Source of the DNA: Pseudomonas sp. 8O
GTDB taxonomy: Bacteria > Pseudomonadota > Gammaproteobacteria > Pseudomonadales > Pseudomonadaceae
Length of the DNA stretch: 64,000 nt
Assembly (NCBI RefSeq): GCF_902506495.1
Contig: NZ_LR733264.1
Span: forward strand, 2,212,649-2,276,648
Direction of reading: 5' to 3'
In this document: piece after piece, positions 49,467 through 59,432 of the stretch
How positions within the stretch are numbered: the first letter of the stretch is position 1
Layout: the number at the start of each line of letters is the position of its first letter
Made by a program: the position numbers and the translations under genes
Notes under the pieces: model-generated
What the model was told of the DNA's origin: nothing
The model's input: the letters and a program-made list of their open reading frames with translations, nothing else
The model's database searches: none

Positions 49467-50681
49467 ATGACCGCTTCAGCTCATTGTGTGGAAGTCCTGA
49501 TTGCCGAGGCGGATCCCTGGACGTCCAACCTGTTGCAGCAACTGGTGCTCGACGTGTGTGGTGATGCCCGTGTGCTGCAGGTCAGCGATGGCCAGGCGGC
49601 TCTGGCGCGTTGCAAGCGGCGCTTGCCTGATCTGGTGATCGCCGATGGCGAGTTGCCCGGGCTCGACGGCCTGGAACTGCTGCGCCAGTTGCGTCGTCAC
49701 CCGCGTACACCGGCGCTGCCGTTCGTGCTCATCAGTGGTCGCCTCGATGCCAGTAGCGTACGCGCCGCGCGGCCGCTGGCGCCCAGTGCCTATCTGGCCA
49801 AGCCCTTCAATGCCGAAAGCCTGCGTCAGCGTCTGCGCACGTTGTTGCCGGCGCCTGCGGCGGCAGTGGCGGTGCGTCAGCCGCTGTTGCTCAGCGAGCT
49901 GCATGACTATCTCGATACGGTGCGCGAAGAGGGGCAGGGCGCGCCGCTGCTCAGCGATGTACGCAATGCCGTGAGTCAGGGATTGCAGGCCGGCGAGCAG
50001 GACCTGGGCGAGCTGGAGGCGGTGTTCGGTAGCGACCCGCAGATCACCGCGCTGCTGATTGCTGCCGCCAGCACCGCCGCGCAGCATCAGGGTGTGCCTT
50101 GTCATACCCTGACGCAGGCGCTGCATCGCCTAGGTGTGGCGCGCACGCTGAATCTGGTGCTGGGCCTGGCGTTACAGCGCAATGCACAGTTGCGCGACCC
50201 GCGCCTGGCAGAATTGGCTGCGCATACCTGGCAGCAGGCGCGACGCAGCGCCGAGCTGGCGCGCTGGCTGGCGCTCGAACTGAAGCTGGACGCCGAGCTC
50301 TGCTACACCGCCGGTCTGCTGCACAATCTGGGCGAACTGGCCCTGCTGCGCAGCCTGCAGGACTGGCAGGAAGCGGGTGGTGAACTGAGTAATGAGCAGA
50401 TCGACGATGCGATGCTGTGCCGCTCGGCGAGCTTCGGTTCGGCCTTGCGTATCCGCTGGCGATTGCCGTTCGGCCTGCGAGAGCTGATCGCAGCACTCTA
50501 CGGCCTGGGCAGCGGCGTGTTCTCGCGTGAGGCGCTGGTGCTCAACCTCACCGGTCTGTTGCTGGCCCTGCCGAACAACGAGCTACCAGCCAGCCTGGTC
50601 GAAGCGCGCTGCGTGCGCATGTTGCGTTTGGATCTGGCGCTGCTCGAGCGCGTGCCGGTGGCGCTCTATCAGGCTTCCTGA
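49467..50681 (+). CDS. Receiver-HDOD signalling protein
   Basis: A 404-residue cytoplasmic protein with an N-terminal receiver domain (residues 8-125; phosphoacceptor Asp60 in VIADGELPG; the conserved K in LAKPFN) and a C-terminal HDOD domain (about 170-370; GLLHNLGELALL). Such proteins relay two-component signals to c-di-GMP or motility pathways, but no target is visible. No cognate kinase is adjacent. The start at 49467 is chosen because the receiver fold begins there. It converges on and overlaps the GGDEF-EAL gene by 13 bases. Confidence 0.83.
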   Translation: MTASAHCVEVLIAEADPWTSNLLQQLVLDVCGDARVLQVSDGQAALARCKRRLPDLVIADGELPGLDGLELLRQLRRHPRTPALPFVLISGRLDASSVRAARPLAPSAYLAKPFNAESLRQRLRTLLPAPAAAVAVRQPLLLSELHDYLDTVREEGQGAPLLSDVRNAVSQGLQAGEQDLGELEAVFGSDPQITALLIAAASTAAQHQGVPCHTLTQALHRLGVARTLNLVLGLALQRNAQLRDPRLAELAAHTWQQARRSAELARWLALELKLDAELCYTAGLLHNLGELALLRSLQDWQEAGGELSNEQIDDAMLCRSASFGSALRIRWRLPFGLRELIAALYGLGSGVFSREALVLNLTGLLLALPNNELPASLVEARCVRMLRLDLALLERVPVALYQAS

Positions 50682-53548
50682 GTGTCGTGGCGCCGCGCGT
50701 CGTCGGCCAGTAGTCGCAAGGGCTGCGGGCGTCCAACGAAGTAGCCCTGGGCGTAGTCGATGCCCAGGCGGCGCAGGCAGTCCAGGCTGGCCTGGGTCTC
50801 GACGAATTCGGCGACGGTGAGCAGGCCCAATTGTCCGGCAATCTGCCGCATCGAGCCGACCATGGCCTGGTTGATCGGGTCGTTCTCGATACCGCTGATG
50901 AAGCTGCCGTCGATCTTGAGGATATCCAGCGGCAAGTGACGCAGATAAGCGTAGGAGGCGAAGCCGCTGCCGAAATCGTCCAGGGCGACTTTCAGCCCCT
51001 TGCTGCGTAGCTCCTCGATCCACTGGGCGGAGACGCCCAACTCACCGAGGGCGACCATTTCCGTCACTTCGATGCAGAATTTTCCGGGCGGCAGGCCGTG
51101 GTGCTGCAGTTCGTCCTGCAGCAAACGGTGGAAGTCGGAATCGAGCAGAGAGTTGGCGCTGAGGTTGACGTTGACCTGAGCCAGTTGTGCCAGGTGCCGT
51201 GGGTTGGCGGCCAGCCAGGCGCACAGATGCTGGACGACCCAGCGGTCGATGGCGCCGAGAAAGTCATAGCGCGCCGCTGCATCGAGAAACTGCGCCGGGC
51301 TGATCCACTCGCCGCTCTGCGGATCGCGGTAGCGCAACAGCACTTCGTAGTGCAGGCCGGCGGTGGCACTCTGCAGCGCTTGTACGGGTTGGAAGAACAG
51401 CTCGAAATGACCGCGTTCGCAGGCTTCACGCAGGCGGGTAATCCACTGCAACTGGCGTTGATGTTCGAGCAGCGCGCCGTCTTCCGGGTTGAACTGGCAC
51501 ACGCGGTTGCGGCCCTGGTGCTTGGCCAGTTGGCTGGCGCTGCTGGCCCAGGTCAGTGCGGTCTCCCAGTCGCGCACGCCAGAACCGAGGGCGAGCAGGC
51601 CGATGCTGGTGTGGAGACGGAAGGGGCGCCCCTGCCACGTGAAGACGAACTGTTCGACCGCCCGGCGCAAGGCCTCGGCCTGCTTGAGGGCGGCCTCGTC
51701 ATCGACCTCGCGCAGCAGTACGGCGAACTCGTCACCACCGACGCGGGCCAGCTCGGCATGGCGCGGCAACTGGTGCGCGAGCTGGGTTGCCAATTGCCTG
51801 AGCAACTGGTCACCGGCGGAGTGGCCACACAGGTCGTTGACCTGCTTGAAGCGGTCCAGGCTCAGGTGCAGCAGATGGCTGAAGCGGCGCTTGGCGGTAC
51901 CGCCCAGGGTTTCCGAGAGCAGCCTTTCCAGCTCGCGGCGGTTGAGCAGGCCGGTCAGCGCGTCATGTGCAGCCAGCTGTTGCAGGCGTTCCTCGAGCGC
52001 GCGGCGTTCGCTGAGGTCGACCACTATGCCTTCGATGCGGTCTCGCTGAGGGCGCAGGTGCAGCGACAGGTAGACCCAGAGTGGGCGCTGTTTCAGGTCG
52101 TACAGCTGGCATTCGCAGGCGACCGTGCCGGCCTGGGTGTCGAGTTGCTGCTGCAGCTCGCGCCACTGGGTTTCGCCGAGCAGTCGCTGTAGCGGCAACC
52201 CGACCAGTTGGACGGCCGGTGTATCGCTGCCGAGCAGGCGCGCCAGGCTCGGGTTGGCTTCCAGCAGTCTGCCGTCGTGGTCACAGCGGAAGATGCCCTC
52301 GCCGCTGTGGCGAAACAGTGCCTGGTACTGCTCCAGGTTGTCGATGGCCTGCGCCTGGCTGCTCAGCAGCACGCGGCGCACGCGCTCCAGCTGCTTGTCG
52401 AGCAGGGCACCGAACAGCAGCATGCTCAGCGCCGGCAGGTAGGCGTAAAGCGCGTAGAAACCGGCGGGCAGCGGAATCAGTCCGGCGCGGCTCAGCGGCA
52501 CCAGCAGCATCAGCACCAGTGCGGCGCTCCAGCACAGCATGTAGCCGGGCGCGTAGGGGCGGCGCTGATAGACGCCGAGGATCATCAGCAGCAACTGATA
52601 CAGCCCGGTGGCCAGCGTCAGCAGGTTGAGTGTCTGGTAGGCGTGGGGATGGTCGACGAGGACGCCGCCGACACTGACCAGCAAGGTGGCCGCGAACAGG
52701 ACATTGCGCAGCCAGCGCAGGCGTCCGAGTTGCAGGCCCAGGGCGCTGGCGATGAACAGCGAGCTGAAGATCATCATCCCGGCAGTGGGTAGATTGACCA
52801 GCAATTTGGGCAACAGCGCCCACTGTGGCCAGAGCAGGCCGGCAATGTTGTACAGGCTGATGTTGTACAGCGCCACGCACAGCGAGGTGAGGCTGAAGTA
52901 GGCCAGCTGCGCTTCGCGCAGGGTGCTGTACTTGACCAGATAGAACAGTGCGAGGGCGAGCAGGGCGCCGATCAGCAGGCCGCTCTGCAGCCAACTGTGG
53001 GCGATCAGTTGTTGGCCCTGTTCGGCGCCGACCACCTGCAATGGCAGGTTGATCGCCGAATGACTCTGTACGCGCAGCAGCAGGCTGTATGGGCCTTCGC
53101 CCAGGCGCGGCAGGTTGAGCAAAAACTGTGGATAGGGCTCGCCACGTTCGGCGAATGGACGTTTTGCGCCGCTGTACAGCGGGCCGAGTGACTGCTCGCC
53201 ATCGAACAGCCAGACCTCCAGATCATCGAGGAAGGTCTGGCCGATGATCAGTTGCAGGCGTTCGGCTGGCGGCGTCTGCAGTTGCACGGCGAGCCACCAG
53301 GCGCTGCGTGTATAGCCGATGCGAGCGGTACCGTGAACCTGGCGGCCCTCTTGCGCGATGCGCTGCAGCACCTCGCTGGCGCTCAGCTGGCCGCTGGGGT
53401 CTTCCAGCAGGAGGCTGTGCTCAATGCTCACCGGCGTGGCCAGATCGGCTGCGCTGAGCTTGAGCAGCGGCAACGCACTGGTCGCCCAGGCCGGCGCGAC
53501 GCAGGCCAGGCAAAGCAGCAATATCAGTGAGCGAAGCGGTCGAAGCAT
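50669..53548 (-). CDS. Membrane GGDEF-EAL protein with 7TMR-DISM sensor
   Basis: A 959-residue inner-membrane c-di-GMP enzyme. After a signal peptide (1-22) comes a periplasmic 7TMR-DISMED2-type sensor, about seven membrane helices (roughly 180-395), a PAS domain, a GGDEF domain with an intact RVGGDEFAVLL, and an EAL domain beginning YEVLLRYRD with downstream motifs such as NVNLSANSL, EVTEM and DDFGSGFASYAYL. Both activities could be retained. The EAL signature reads EVL, an accepted variant. It faces the receiver-HDOD gene. Confidence 0.9.
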   Translation of the reverse strand: MLRPLRSLILLLCLACVAPAWATSALPLLKLSAADLATPVSIEHSLLLEDPSGQLSASEVLQRIAQEGRQVHGTARIGYTRSAWWLAVQLQTPPAERLQLIIGQTFLDDLEVWLFDGEQSLGPLYSGAKRPFAERGEPYPQFLLNLPRLGEGPYSLLLRVQSHSAINLPLQVVGAEQGQQLIAHSWLQSGLLIGALLALALFYLVKYSTLREAQLAYFSLTSLCVALYNISLYNIAGLLWPQWALLPKLLVNLPTAGMMIFSSLFIASALGLQLGRLRWLRNVLFAATLLVSVGGVLVDHPHAYQTLNLLTLATGLYQLLLMILGVYQRRPYAPGYMLCWSAALVLMLLVPLSRAGLIPLPAGFYALYAYLPALSMLLFGALLDKQLERVRRVLLSSQAQAIDNLEQYQALFRHSGEGIFRCDHDGRLLEANPSLARLLGSDTPAVQLVGLPLQRLLGETQWRELQQQLDTQAGTVACECQLYDLKQRPLWVYLSLHLRPQRDRIEGIVVDLSERRALEERLQQLAAHDALTGLLNRRELERLLSETLGGTAKRRFSHLLHLSLDRFKQVNDLCGHSAGDQLLRQLATQLAHQLPRHAELARVGGDEFAVLLREVDDEAALKQAEALRRAVEQFVFTWQGRPFRLHTSIGLLALGSGVRDWETALTWASSASQLAKHQGRNRVCQFNPEDGALLEHQRQLQWITRLREACERGHFELFFQPVQALQSATAGLHYEVLLRYRDPQSGEWISPAQFLDAAARYDFLGAIDRWVVQHLCAWLAANPRHLAQLAQVNVNLSANSLLDSDFHRLLQDELQHHGLPPGKFCIEVTEMVALGELGVSAQWIEELRSKGLKVALDDFGSGFASYAYLRHLPLDILKIDGSFISGIENDPINQAMVGSMRQIAGQLGLLTVAEFVETQASLDCLRRLGIDYAQGYFVGRPQPLRLLADDARRHDTQEA

Positions 53549-53720
53549 CCTGGGCGCCTCATGGCTACTACGAGGGCGCCGAAGTCCGGTGGACGCTGTC
53601 GGGTCTGAGGAGCTGTCGGGCGCAGAGCCATTCTAGCCGACTACTGGCGCGATGATTGCGCTGCGAGTCTCATCCGTCGGGATGGCGTGACGATTGACTG
53701 CGCCGCCTCTCCAGTCTGGG

Positions 53721-54779
53721 TCAGGCAGTCTGCGTGCGCTCTTCGCCCGCCTTCTGGCGGCGCGTCCAGCGATTGGCACGGGCGAAAGTGCCGAAGTCGT
53801 TGAAGCGTACACCCATCTCGCGCATCACGCGGTGGGCGAAAGGCACGGTCAGTTGGCGAATGTAGAAAGGCTCCTTGACCACGAAATGGTGGATCGCATG
53901 ACTGCTGCCGAAGTTGAAGCAGAACGCCTGCAGTGGCCATAGCCACCAGGGGTTGAGCACCTGGGTCTGCTGGATCACGTTGCCCGGCTCGACATCGCCG
54001 TAGTAGTGCATGTTGGAACTGACGAAGTGCAGACAGAAGGTGCGCAGCACGTTGGGCCCGACCAGCACCACCACGGCAATGTTCACCACTTCCATCACCC
54101 TCAGCGTGCTGGCCGGCCAGGCGATGGGGGCGCCGAGCGCGGCGCTGGCCCAGTCCAGCAGATGGAAGCCGAGGAACAGGTACCAGGTCGCCCAGTTGAG
54201 CAACCCCAGCGGCGCGTAGACCTTCAGCGTGCGGGTGAGGATCAGCCGGCGGTGCTCGGGGTTCTTCGCCCGCAACCAGCGAATCAACGAACTCATCATG
54301 TTGTCGCCGACCATCAGCAGGCGAGCGATGCCCCAGGGCTCGCCGTTGGTGATGGCGCGCTCCTCCATGTCGGCTTCGCTGCCGGACACCTTGTGGTGGT
54401 TCAGGTGCAGGTGGCGGCGCACCCAGGGGTTGATGGTACTTGGCCGCGCCAGCCAGACCAGCGCCAGCATCAGGTTGTGCGGCAGCGGCCGCTTGCGGAA
54501 ATACATCGAGTGAATCAGGTCGTGCTCCAGCTCGTGAGTCAGCGAGGCGAAGAAGGCGTTGAGCAGCAGACACGCCCACCAGGCCAGGTAGCCACCGATG
54601 TACAACGCTGCCGAGCCGAGCATGCCGAGCAGGGCGAAGGCCAGGATGCCGGCACCGAGTGCGTCCTGATGTTGCAGGATCGGGTAGCGTTGGCGCAGGG
54701 CATTGCCGTGGGCCATCACCTGTTCACGGATACAAGCGGCGCGTTGCTGGTCATTAAGGCTTGCGGGAGAGGGCGACAT
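53721..54779 (-). CDS. Fatty acid desaturase-family membrane protein
   Basis: A 352-residue di-iron membrane protein with four or more hydrophobic helices and the histidine boxes of the family: HELEHDLIH, HLHLNHH and HAIHHF. It probably introduces a double bond or hydroxyl group in a lipid chain. It does not look like a canonical DesA, and the substrate is open. The ATG at 54779 is preceded by AGAGGATG. It diverges from an AraC regulator. Confidence 0.85.
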   Translation of the reverse strand: MSPSPASLNDQQRAACIREQVMAHGNALRQRYPILQHQDALGAGILAFALLGMLGSAALYIGGYLAWWACLLLNAFFASLTHELEHDLIHSMYFRKRPLPHNLMLALVWLARPSTINPWVRRHLHLNHHKVSGSEADMEERAITNGEPWGIARLLMVGDNMMSSLIRWLRAKNPEHRRLILTRTLKVYAPLGLLNWATWYLFLGFHLLDWASAALGAPIAWPASTLRVMEVVNIAVVVLVGPNVLRTFCLHFVSSNMHYYGDVEPGNVIQQTQVLNPWWLWPLQAFCFNFGSSHAIHHFVVKEPFYIRQLTVPFAHRVMREMGVRFNDFGTFARANRWTRRQKAGEERTQTA

Positions 54780-54882
54780 GCCGACATCCTCTTGTTATTG
54801 GGTTGTGACTTCACTGTGCCGTGACGGTCGTCAGAGTGCCCGACCGAGCACGCCAACCTGCCTACCGGATACGCCAATCTGC

Positions 54883-55896
54883 ATGACTGCCGAAGCCACC
54901 ACACTGGCCAGCTGGACCCGCGCTCTGCGCAAGCAGCTCGATGCCCTCGGGCTGGATAGCGCTGCGCTGTGCCGTGCCGCCGGCCTCGACCCGACAGTGC
55001 TCGACGACCCCAACGCGCGCTGCCCGCTGTCGGTCACCACGCGCCTGTGGCAGTTGGCGGTGGCCGCCAGTGGTGATCCGGCGCTGGGTCTGAAGACTTC
55101 GCAGTTCGTCAGCCCGACCACCTTCCACGCGCTGGGCTACGCGTTGATCGCCAGCAGCAGCCTGCGCGAGATGTTCGAACGCATCGTGCGCTATCACCGG
55201 GTGGTCAGCGATGCGCTGCAGCTGGAGTTGCGCGAGCTGGAAGACGTCTACGAATTTCGTTTTCGCGTACCGCCAGGCAGCCCGGCACCGGCACCCGAAG
55301 CGCTGGATGCCTTCGCTGCGATCTACGTGCGCAGCTGTCGCAATCGCCTGAACCGGGAGTTCTCGCCGCTGCTGGTGCAATTGCAGCGCCCGCAGCCAGC
55401 CGACCCGACGCCCTGGCAGGCGGTATTTCGCGCGCCGCTGCAGTTCGATGCCGCCGAAAGCCTGCTGCGCTTTCCCCGCGCCGCATTCGAACAACGGCTG
55501 GACGACGGCAACCCGGAACTGGCCGAACACAACGAGACAGTGCTCAGACGCAGCCTGGAGCAACTGCAGGCAGCCAGCTGCAGCGAGCGGGTGCGCAATT
55601 GCCTGGAGCTGCAGCTGCCTGATGGCGAGCCCTCCGCCGAGCGTATCGCCCAGGCTCTGCACCTGAGCCTGCGCAGCCTGCAGCGGCACCTGGCCGAGGA
55701 GGGCACCCGCTACGAGGCGCTGCTCGGCGAGACGCGCCACGCCCTGGCGTTGCGGCACATGCGCGACCCGCGCTGTTCGATCAGTGAAATTGCCTATCTG
55801 CTCGGCTTCAGCGATAGCAGCAGCTTCGCCCGAGCCTTCAAACGCTGGACCGGGCAGACGCCGAGCCAGTACCGCGACGGATGCAACAACGTATGA
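54883..55896 (+). CDS. AraC-family regulator with Arabinose_bd-type sensor domain
   Basis: A 337-residue regulator of the OruR/ArgR-like subgroup. The N-terminal ligand-binding domain (about 10-200, FHALGYALIASSSLREMFERIVRYHR) is followed by an AraC helix-turn-helix (LHLSLRSLQRHLAEEGTRYEALL, then ISEIAYLLGFSDSSSFARAF). It reads away from the desaturase gene, a likely target. Its TGA overlaps the next gene's ATG. Confidence 0.88.
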   Translation: MTAEATTLASWTRALRKQLDALGLDSAALCRAAGLDPTVLDDPNARCPLSVTTRLWQLAVAASGDPALGLKTSQFVSPTTFHALGYALIASSSLREMFERIVRYHRVVSDALQLELRELEDVYEFRFRVPPGSPAPAPEALDAFAAIYVRSCRNRLNREFSPLLVQLQRPQPADPTPWQAVFRAPLQFDAAESLLRFPRAAFEQRLDDGNPELAEHNETVLRRSLEQLQAASCSERVRNCLELQLPDGEPSAERIAQALHLSLRSLQRHLAEEGTRYEALLGETRHALALRHMRDPRCSISEIAYLLGFSDSSSFARAFKRWTGQTPSQYRDGCNNV

Positions 55897-56969
55897 CCCA
55901 GTACGACCTGATCCTGGCCGGGGCCGGCCACGCCCATCTTGGTGTGTTGCGCCGCTGGGCGCTGGTGGAGCGTCCGCCAGGCCGTATCGGCTTGCTCAGC
56001 CCTGGCCCGGAAGCCTGGTACGCCGGCATGTTGCCAGGGCTGATCAGCGGCCGTTTCAGCCCGGCAGACTGCCGTGTGGAGCTGCAGCCGTTGTGCCGTG
56101 CGGCCAAGGTCGAGCTGATCGAGGGCGAGATCGCCTCGCTCGATGCCGATGCGCGCATCATGCAACTCGCGGATGGCCGTAGCCTGCAGAGCGAGTGGCT
56201 GTCGCTCAATGTCGGTGCCGGTATGGCCATTCCACCCCAACAGGGCGAAGGGATGCAGGTGTTGGCCGCCAGGCCCATCGAACGGATGCTCGAAGGCTGG
56301 CAGCAATGGCAGGCCGAGCCACGACGCATGGCGATTCTCGGTGGTGGAGCCGGAGGTGTGGAGCTGGCCCTGGCGCTGGCCGACAAGGTACCGGCGTTGG
56401 CGCTGTTCTGTGGCGGAACCTTGCTCGATGGGCTGGGGCCGGGGCTAAGGCTGCGCGCACTGGGCCATCTGCGTCAGCGTGGTGTGCAGGTGCGTGAGCA
56501 TTGCCCGATCGGCCGTATCGAGGATGACTGGCTGCTCAGCGGTGACGAGCCGGTATGGCGCGGGCGGCGCCTGCTGCTGGCCAGCGGTGCGCGTCCCTGG
56601 CCATGGCTGACGTCGAGCCAACTGGCCACCGACGCGGCCGGATTCATCGCCATTCGCCCGACCCTGCAGTGCGAGTCCCACGCGCAGATCTTTGCCGTCG
56701 GTGACAGCGCCAGCCTCGACGGCATGCGCCGCAGCGGGCGTTTTGCCGTGCGTCAGGCTCCGGTACTCAGCGCCAATTTGCAGGCCGCGCTGCAGGGGCG
56801 TCCGCTGCGCCAGTATCGGCCGCAATGGCAGAGCCTGGCCCTGCTCGCCACTGGCGATGGCGGTGCGCTGCTCGGTTGGCACGACTGGAGTGCGGGCGGG
56901 CAGCTGTACGGGCACTGCAAGGACTGGCTGGACCGGCGCTTCGTCAAACGCCATCGCATGGTGGGGTAG
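55893..56969 (+). CDS. FAD-dependent pyridine nucleotide-disulfide oxidoreductase (NDH-2-like)
   Basis: A 358-residue flavoprotein with an N-terminal FAD motif (LAGAGHAHLGVLRRWAL), a mid-chain second dinucleotide fold (ILGGGAGGVELALALA) and a C-terminal FAD segment (IFAVGDSASLDG). It resembles NDH-2/sulfide-quinone reductase-like enzymes. The ATG overlaps the AraC stop as ATGA, so translation is coupled. It might pass electrons to the divergent desaturase; this is inference from neighbourhood. Confidence 0.8.
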   Translation: MTQYDLILAGAGHAHLGVLRRWALVERPPGRIGLLSPGPEAWYAGMLPGLISGRFSPADCRVELQPLCRAAKVELIEGEIASLDADARIMQLADGRSLQSEWLSLNVGAGMAIPPQQGEGMQVLAARPIERMLEGWQQWQAEPRRMAILGGGAGGVELALALADKVPALALFCGGTLLDGLGPGLRLRALGHLRQRGVQVREHCPIGRIEDDWLLSGDEPVWRGRRLLLASGARPWPWLTSSQLATDAAGFIAIRPTLQCESHAQIFAVGDSASLDGMRRSGRFAVRQAPVLSANLQAALQGRPLRQYRPQWQSLALLATGDGGALLGWHDWSAGGQLYGHCKDWLDRRFVKRHRMVG

Positions 56970-57045
56970 CAGGCGTCTGAAAAGCCCGGGTTACGACTGC
57001 ATGGGGGCGGGAGGCCAAAGCCGAGGTGGTTTTTCAACCGCCTGC

Positions 57046-57072
57046 TAATGCCACTGAGTTAAGTGTCGATAC
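57046..57072 (+). promoter_or_regulatory. Candidate sigma-28 (FliA) promoter of the chemoreceptor gene
   Basis: TAAT at 57046-57049, a 15-base spacer and GTCGATAC at 57065-57072 match the FliA consensus (TAAA-N15-GCCGATAA) at nine of 12 positions. It lies about 230 bases before the chemoreceptor gene, whose family is usually FliA-dependent. The rest of the gap from 56970 to 57302 shows no gene. Confidence 0.4.
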
Positions 57073-57302
57073 AGCGAGTGTGTAGGCGCTGCGCCCTGGT
57101 GCGGGGGAAGCCTTGTTGAGCCTGCCGGGACACTGCCTAAATTCATGGCAGGTTGCTACCAAAGTTTTATGGTGCTGGTGCTTCCAAGCTGCTCGAATCC
57201 CGGTCATCGTGCCCGGCCTGCATACACATAATTTTTCGTCGGGCCTGTCGTACACGTAACCTGCTGCCCAGGTTGCGTGGGATATTCAAGGAGAGACCCG
57301 CC

Positions 57303-58934
57303 GTGACCCCGTCCGCCTACAGCGCCTCGCCGCGCACCAGAACAAGAACTCTGAGGTCGGTCATGCAAGCTGCCTTTGTCCGTTCACCCGTTGCCTGTCT
57401 CCTCCATGCCCTGGGGTTGGCTGCATTGATGCTGGTCTACCAGCAGGTGCAGCTACCGTCCTATGTCAGCGTGTTGTCTTTCCTGCTGCTGGCGCTGTGG
57501 CCCTGGCTGGGACCATGGCAGCGTCGCGACGATGCTTCGCCCGCCGCGCAGCAGGTCGCCAGCACTGACTTCGTCGAGCTCAGCCGCGGGCTATCGCGCC
57601 ACACCTGCCACAACGCGCTGTCCGCAGCCAAGGTGGCCCATGCGGTCAAGCATCTGGCCGGTCGCCTGCAATCGCAGCTGACGGCGGTGCAGCAGGTCAG
57701 CCAGGCCGCCGAGGCCATCACGCACACCGAGCAGGACAGCGCCGCCCGCGCCGAGCAGACCCTGGCCGCGGCCCGGCATGTGCGCGATGCCAGCGCCAAC
57801 GGTCAGGCCGAGCTCAACCAGGCCATCGCGCGCATGCAGCAACTCAGTGCGCAGACCCTGGCCAGCCGTGAGCTTATCGATGGTCTCGGTAGCCGTACCG
57901 AACAGATCGAGCAGGTCACCCAGGTGATCCATTCCATCGCCAGCCAGACCAATCTGCTGGCGCTCAACGCGGCCATCGAGGCCGCCCGCGCCGGTGAGAT
58001 GGGGCGTGGTTTTGCCGTGGTCGCCGACGAGGTGCGCAACCTTGCCGCGCGTACCGCCAGCGCCACCGAAGAAGTCAGCCAGATGGTCGCCGACATCCGC
58101 CAGCAGAGCGCTGCGGTGGTCGCTCATATCCAGCGTCAGAGCGTCGAGCTGGAACAGGCTGCGCAGCAGATAGAGACAGCCGGCAGCCGCCTGCACGGCA
58201 TCGCCGACCAGGCCGAGGAGGTCGAGCAGCAGGTGGCGCAGATCAGCGCCGGCACGGCGGACAATCACCAGCGCCTGGCCAGCCTGTCGGCTGCTGCACT
58301 GCAATTGCAGGACGACGTGCAAGGCAGCGAAGGGCAGACGCGGCAACTGGCAGACGCAGCCGAACAGTTGGTAGGCCAGGCCGAAACGGTCAGCGAGCAA
58401 CTCGCCGAGGTGGGTCTGGATGATTACCATCAGCGTGCCTATGACCTGGCCCGTGAAGGCGCCGCTGCCATCGCGGCGCAGTTCGAGCAGGACCTGCAGG
58501 CCGGACGCATCGGCCTCGACGATCTGTTCGACCGTCGCTACCAACCGATTGCCGGCACCCAGCCGCAGAAGTACCGCACGCGCTTCGATCAGTATGCCGA
58601 CCAGGTGCTGCCGGCGCTGCAGGAGCCGCTGCTCAAGCGCCATGAAGGGCTGGTGTTCGCCATTTCCACCACCCCGGAAGGCTATGTGCCGACCCATAAC
58701 GCCGCATTCAACCACCCGCCGAGCGGCGATCCGGCAGTCGACGCCACCCGCAGCCGTGGCAAGCGCCTGTTCAACGACCGCACCGGCATCCGCTGCGGTA
58801 GCCACAGGCAGGCACTGCTACTGCAGACCTACATGCGTGATACCGGCGAGCTGATGCACGACCTGTCGGTGCCGATCATGGTGCAGGGCAAGCATTGGGG
58901 CGGTTTGCGTCTGGGCTATCGGCCGGAGCCTTAA
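57303..58934 (+). CDS. Methyl-accepting chemotaxis protein with C-terminal sensor-like domain
   Basis: A 543-residue chemoreceptor. Two adjacent hydrophobic helices (about residues 30-72) leave almost no periplasmic loop, and no HAMP domain is evident. The signalling hairpin tip is conserved ([29 protein letters not shown], written here as family motif blocks at about 220-250). The 165 residues after the signalling domain (from about 375) form a separate globular region with [17 protein letters not shown] and [14 protein letters not shown], like a cytoplasmic Cache-type sensor. The GTG at 57303 has a strong AGGAGA site; an ATG at 57363 is the alternative. Confidence 0.83.
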   Translation: MTPSAYSASPRTRTRTLRSVMQAAFVRSPVACLLHALGLAALMLVYQQVQLPSYVSVLSFLLLALWPWLGPWQRRDDASPAAQQVASTDFVELSRGLSRHTCHNALSAAKVAHAVKHLAGRLQSQLTAVQQVSQAAEAITHTEQDSAARAEQTLAAARHVRDASANGQAELNQAIARMQQLSAQTLASRELIDGLGSRTEQIEQVTQVIHSIASQTNLLALNAAIEAARAGEMGRGFAVVADEVRNLAARTASATEEVSQMVADIRQQSAAVVAHIQRQSVELEQAAQQIETAGSRLHGIADQAEEVEQQVAQISAGTADNHQRLASLSAAALQLQDDVQGSEGQTRQLADAAEQLVGQAETVSEQLAEVGLDDYHQRAYDLAREGAAAIAAQFEQDLQAGRIGLDDLFDRRYQPIAGTQPQKYRTRFDQYADQVLPALQEPLLKRHEGLVFAISTTPEGYVPTHNAAFNHPPSGDPAVDATRSRGKRLFNDRTGIRCGSHRQALLLQTYMRDTGELMHDLSVPIMVQGKHWGGLRLGYRPEP

Positions 58935-58980
58935 TGGCGCGCGGCGCTATTTGTCTTACGGGTAACGGTGGTTTGAAGGC

Positions 58981-59047
58981 TGGTGCGCTGCGCGCACCGT
59001 CTTTACCTCGGATGCGGGGGCCCTGGTGCGCACGGCGCACCCTACGG
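58981..59047. repeat. Dispersed palindromic repeat, copy 3
   Basis: Contains TGGTGCGCTGCGCGCACC and GGTGCGCACGGCGCACCCTACGG, cut here to their diagnostic ends, the same signature words as the tandem pair near the 5S gene. It lies in the 498-bp gap between the chemoreceptor and glutamine synthetase-like genes; the remainder holds only a possible small ORF. Confidence 0.6.
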
Positions 59048-59149
59048 GGCGGTGTGGGTGAAACGATGGGATTGTTTAGCTGACTCATAACCAAGCGTAT
59101 GAAAAACCCGATTTAACGCACGTCAAACCCTGTGCGACGCTGCCAAGCC

Positions 59150-59311
59150 ATGATCTTCCCGGCCTGCCAAGTCCATGTTCCGCTGTACCGCGCTCCTGCG
59201 CGGCGGCGCTTGTTGGAGCGGCTCAACCCGCTGCTGACCATCATCCTCGCCTTCTGGGCGCTGTGGCACTGCCGCCACGCTCGCCCGCCGGACGCCGTCC
59301 CCACCCGCTGA
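59150..59311 (+). CDS. Possible small membrane protein
   Basis: A 53-residue open frame beginning MIFPACQVHVPLYRAP and containing one hydrophobic segment (PLLTIILAFWALWHC) flanked by Arg-rich stretches, the shape of a single-pass small membrane protein. No ribosome site stands out and I know no homologue. It may be spurious. Confidence 0.3.
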   Translation: MIFPACQVHVPLYRAPARRRLLERLNPLLTIILAFWALWHCRHARPPDAVPTR

Positions 59312-59432
59312 ATATCGATGGCTGCGCCATGCCCGCAGCCGCTGCTATCACCTTGTCTGCCTGTGCAACCTGTTCAAGAATCGAACGGGCCGTGCAGACA
59401 CCGAGCGCCCAACTGGCGCAAGCGAGTGCGAT

